DNA of 17,251 nucleotides, taken from contig CAYPTW010000055.1 of assembly GCA_964413755.1 (NCBI GenBank), forward strand, positions 1 to 17,251, given 5' to 3'. How positions within the stretch are numbered: the first letter of the stretch is position 1; the number at the start of each line of letters is the position of its first letter. The notes under the pieces were generated by a model. The model ran no database searches, was not told the origin of the DNA, and saw nothing but the letters and a program-made list of their open reading frames with translations. Shown here one piece after another: positions 15,354-17,251 of this stretch. The position numbers were made by a program, and so were the translations under genes. The DNA is from XN24 sp964413755. Its GTDB lineage: Bacteria > Pseudomonadota > Gammaproteobacteria > Steroidobacterales > XN24.

Positions 15354-15955
15354 GCATGCCGCTGCAGGTGGTTGCCGGCCGCATCGCCGGCGTGGACGAG
15401 GCCGGTCGGGGGCCGTTGGCAGGGCCCGTGGTGGCGGCGGCGGTGATTTTGCACCCGGACCGCGACATCGACGGGCTGGACGATTCCAAGCGCATTGCGG
15501 CGGCGGACCGGGCCGAACTCGCCGCGCTGATCCGCTCGCGTGCTGCCGCCTGGGCCATCGCCTGGGCCGACAGCGCCGAGATCGACGCCCTGAACATCCT
15601 GGCGGCGAGCCTGCTGGCGATGCGCCGCGCCGTGGAGCGGCTCGCCCTGGCGCCACAGCACATCATGGTGGACGGCAACCGCTGCCCGCGCTTTGCCGCC
15701 GGGCTGAGCTTCGAGGCGGTGATCGGCGGAGATGCCAGCGTCCCGGCCATCAGCGCCGCCTCCATCCTCGCCAAGACCTGGCGGGATGCCTGGATGGAAC
15801 GCCTCGAGCCGCGCTACCCGGGCTACGGTTTCGCGCAGCACAAGGGTTATCCCACGGCCGCGCACCGCGCCGCCCTGCGCAGGCTCGGGCCCTGCGCTGC
15901 ACACCGGCGCAGCTTCGGGCCGGTGGCCGAGTTGCTGGCGGGGGCGGGCCGGTGA
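15350..15955 (+). CDS. rnhB: Ribonuclease HII
   Basis: Removes RNA from RNA-DNA hybrids, including single ribonucleotides misincorporated by the replicase whose alpha subunit is encoded next. The acidic active-site residues are D16 and E17 (GVDEAGRGPLAGPVV), D108 (MVDGNR) and D128 (GGDASVPAISAASILAK). The C-terminal FAQHKGYPTAAHRAAL is typical of the family. Length is 201 (E. coli 198). The GTG at 15350 overlaps the lpxB stop as GTGA; an ATG two codons later (15356) is a possible alternative. The gene in turn overlaps dnaE by 4 bases. The lpxB-rnhB-dnaE order is the same as in E. coli. Confidence 0.97.
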   Translation: MSMPLQVVAGRIAGVDEAGRGPLAGPVVAAAVILHPDRDIDGLDDSKRIAAADRAELAALIRSRAAAWAIAWADSAEIDALNILAASLLAMRRAVERLALAPQHIMVDGNRCPRFAAGLSFEAVIGGDASVPAISAASILAKTWRDAWMERLEPRYPGYGFAQHKGYPTAAHRAALRRLGPCAAHRRSFGPVAELLAGAGR

Positions 15956-17251
15956 GCGCGCGCTTCATCCACCTGCGGCTGCACACCGAGTACTCGCTGG
16001 CCGACAGCGTCATCCGTATCCCGCAGCTGGTGCAGCGCGTGGCCGAGCTGGGCATGCCTGCAGTGGCGGTGACGGACCAGGTGAACCTGTTCGGCATGGT
16101 GAAGTTCTACCGCGGGGCACTGAAGAAAGGCGTCAAGCCGCTGGTCGGCGCCGACATCTGGATCGACGAGCCGGGTGACCCGCGCCACCCGACCCGTCTC
16201 GCCCTCCTGTGCCGGGACGACCGCGGCTATCGCAACCTGTGCCGCCTGCTCAGCCGCGCTTATCTCGAGGGACGCAGGCTCGGCCAGGTGCTGGTGCAGC
16301 GCGAGTGGCTCGAACCCGAGGCCTGCGCCGGGCTCATCGCCTTGTCCGCGGCGCGCGAGGGCGACGTCGGCCGGGCGCTGATGTCGGGCCGCAGGGACAC
16401 GGCGGAGAGTTGCCTCGAGTTCTGGCGCGCACGCTTCCCTGACAGCTACTACCTCGAGCTGCAGCGTACCGGGCGCGAGGGGGACGAGTATCACGTGGCA
16501 GAGGCGGTGAGCCTGGCTGCGGCCACCGGCACCCCGGTGGTGGCGACCAACGACGTGCGCTTCCTCGATGCGGACGACTTCGATGCCCACGAGGCCCGCG
16601 TGTGCATCCACCAGGGCCATACCCTGAGCGACCCGCGCCGGCCGCGCGACTACAGCGCCGAGCAGTACCTGAAGAGCGCGGAAGAGATGGCCGCCCTGTT
16701 CGCCGACCTGCCGGAGGCGCTGGAGAACAGTGTGGAGATTGCGCGGCGCTGCAGCCTGGACCTGCGCCTCGGGGAGACCTTCCTGCCCGATTTCCCGGTG
16801 CCGGAAGGAGAGGATGCCGCCAGCCACCTGCGCAAGCTTTCTGCCGCGGCGCTCGAAGCGCGGCTGCCGGCCCTGCTGGCCGACAACCCCGCGGACGATG
16901 CGGCGACCTACCATGCCCGGCTGCAGCGGGAGCTCGACGTCATCTGCGACATGGGCTTCCCCGGTTACTTCCTCATCGTCGCGGACTTCATCCGCTGGGC
17001 GAAGGACAACGAGATCCCCGTGGGTCCGGGGCGCGGCTCGGGCGCGGGCTCCCTGGTGGCGTTCGTGCTAGGGATAACTGATTTAGATCCATTGCGTTAC
17101 GAGCTTCTCTTCGAGCGGTTTCTCAACCCGGAGCGGGTGTCGATGCCGGACTTCGACATCGATTTCTGCATCAACGGGCGCGACCGGGTGATCGACTACG
17201 TGGCGCAGCGCTACGGCCGCGACAGCGTGGCCCAGATCATCACCTACGGCA
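15952..17251 (+). CDS. dnaE: DNA polymerase III alpha subunit, N-terminal part
   Basis: Catalytic subunit of the replicative DNA polymerase III. The window holds 433 codons and one extra base of a gene that is normally about 1160 codons; it runs off the right edge. Residues 1-270 form the PHP domain (RFIHLRLHTEYSLADS, GMPAVAVTDQVNLFGMVKFY, VVATNDVRFL). The polymerase palm and thumb follow with MGFPGYFLIVADFIRWAK and VGPGRGSGAGSLVAF. The first two catalytic aspartates are D400 and D402 in MPDFDIDFC (D401/D403 in E. coli); the third lies beyond the window. The start is GTG 15952, overlapping the rnhB stop as GTGA. Codons 373-385 are strikingly AT-rich compared with the rest. Confidence 0.97.
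   Translation, partial: MSARFIHLRLHTEYSLADSVIRIPQLVQRVAELGMPAVAVTDQVNLFGMVKFYRGALKKGVKPLVGADIWIDEPGDPRHPTRLALLCRDDRGYRNLCRLLSRAYLEGRRLGQVLVQREWLEPEACAGLIALSAAREGDVGRALMSGRRDTAESCLEFWRARFPDSYYLELQRTGREGDEYHVAEAVSLAAATGTPVVATNDVRFLDADDFDAHEARVCIHQGHTLSDPRRPRDYSAEQYLKSAEEMAALFADLPEALENSVEIARRCSLDLRLGETFLPDFPVPEGEDAASHLRKLSAAALEARLPALLADNPADDAATYHARLQRELDVICDMGFPGYFLIVADFIRWAKDNEIPVGPGRGSGAGSLVAFVLGITDLDPLRYELLFERFLNPERVSMPDFDIDFCINGRDRVIDYVAQRYGRDSVAQIITYG

Noticed and set aside
17069..17086. TAGGGATAAC in dnaE matches the first ten bases of the I-SceI homing-endonuclease site
   Set aside because: The remaining eight positions diverge, the match is explained by the conserved protein motif with unusual codons, and no intein or endonuclease gene is present.

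Overview
The window is a GC-rich (roughly two thirds G+C by eye) chromosomal segment from a gammaproteobacterium. It carries the conserved rpsB-tsf-pyrH-frr cluster followed by envelope and isoprenoid genes (uppS, cdsA, dxr, rseP, bamA, skp), the lipid A block (lpxD, fabZ, lpxA, lpxB), rnhB and the start of dnaE. The order frr-uppS-cdsA-dxr-rseP is that of Pseudomonas/Xanthomonas-type genomes, not Escherichia coli, where dxr lies between frr and uppS. High GC plus this order points to a pseudomonad, xanthomonad or Chromatiales-like lineage; genus cannot be read from the sequence.

Layout. Positions 1-1025 on the minus strand hold the start of glnD (cut by the window edge) and complete map, 5 bp apart. 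Positions 1026-1280 are a divergent intergenic region with a strong extended -10 promoter and a structured leader for rpsB. rpsB and tsf follow and end at a textbook intrinsic terminator (3321-3348). tsf is interrupted by 100 N, but the flanks carry the same 55 bases; collapsing them restores one intact 291-residue EF-Ts frame, so the break is almost certainly an assembly artefact. From pyrH (3387) to the right edge all genes run on the plus strand with short gaps or 4-8 bp overlaps, and no convincing internal promoter was found. dnaE is cut at the right edge after 433 codons, just past its first catalytic aspartates.

How the genes work together. rpsB, tsf and frr serve translation and map trims nascent proteins. 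pyrH makes UDP for nucleotide-activated sugars. dxr and uppS make the undecaprenyl carrier. cdsA makes CDP-diacylglycerol. lpxA, lpxD and lpxB with fabZ build lipid A from UDP-GlcNAc and 3-hydroxyacyl-ACP. bamA and skp assemble outer-membrane proteins, and rseP transmits envelope stress. rnhB and dnaE belong to DNA maintenance.

I found no new biological system: every long reading frame on the coding strand belongs to a well-known housekeeping family. The points worth a second look are the false-gap repeat in tsf, the rpsB promoter and leader fold, a long Ala/Pro/Lys/Glu tail on S2, a lysine at the acyl-length position of LpxA, and two patches of atypical codons in bamA and dnaE.
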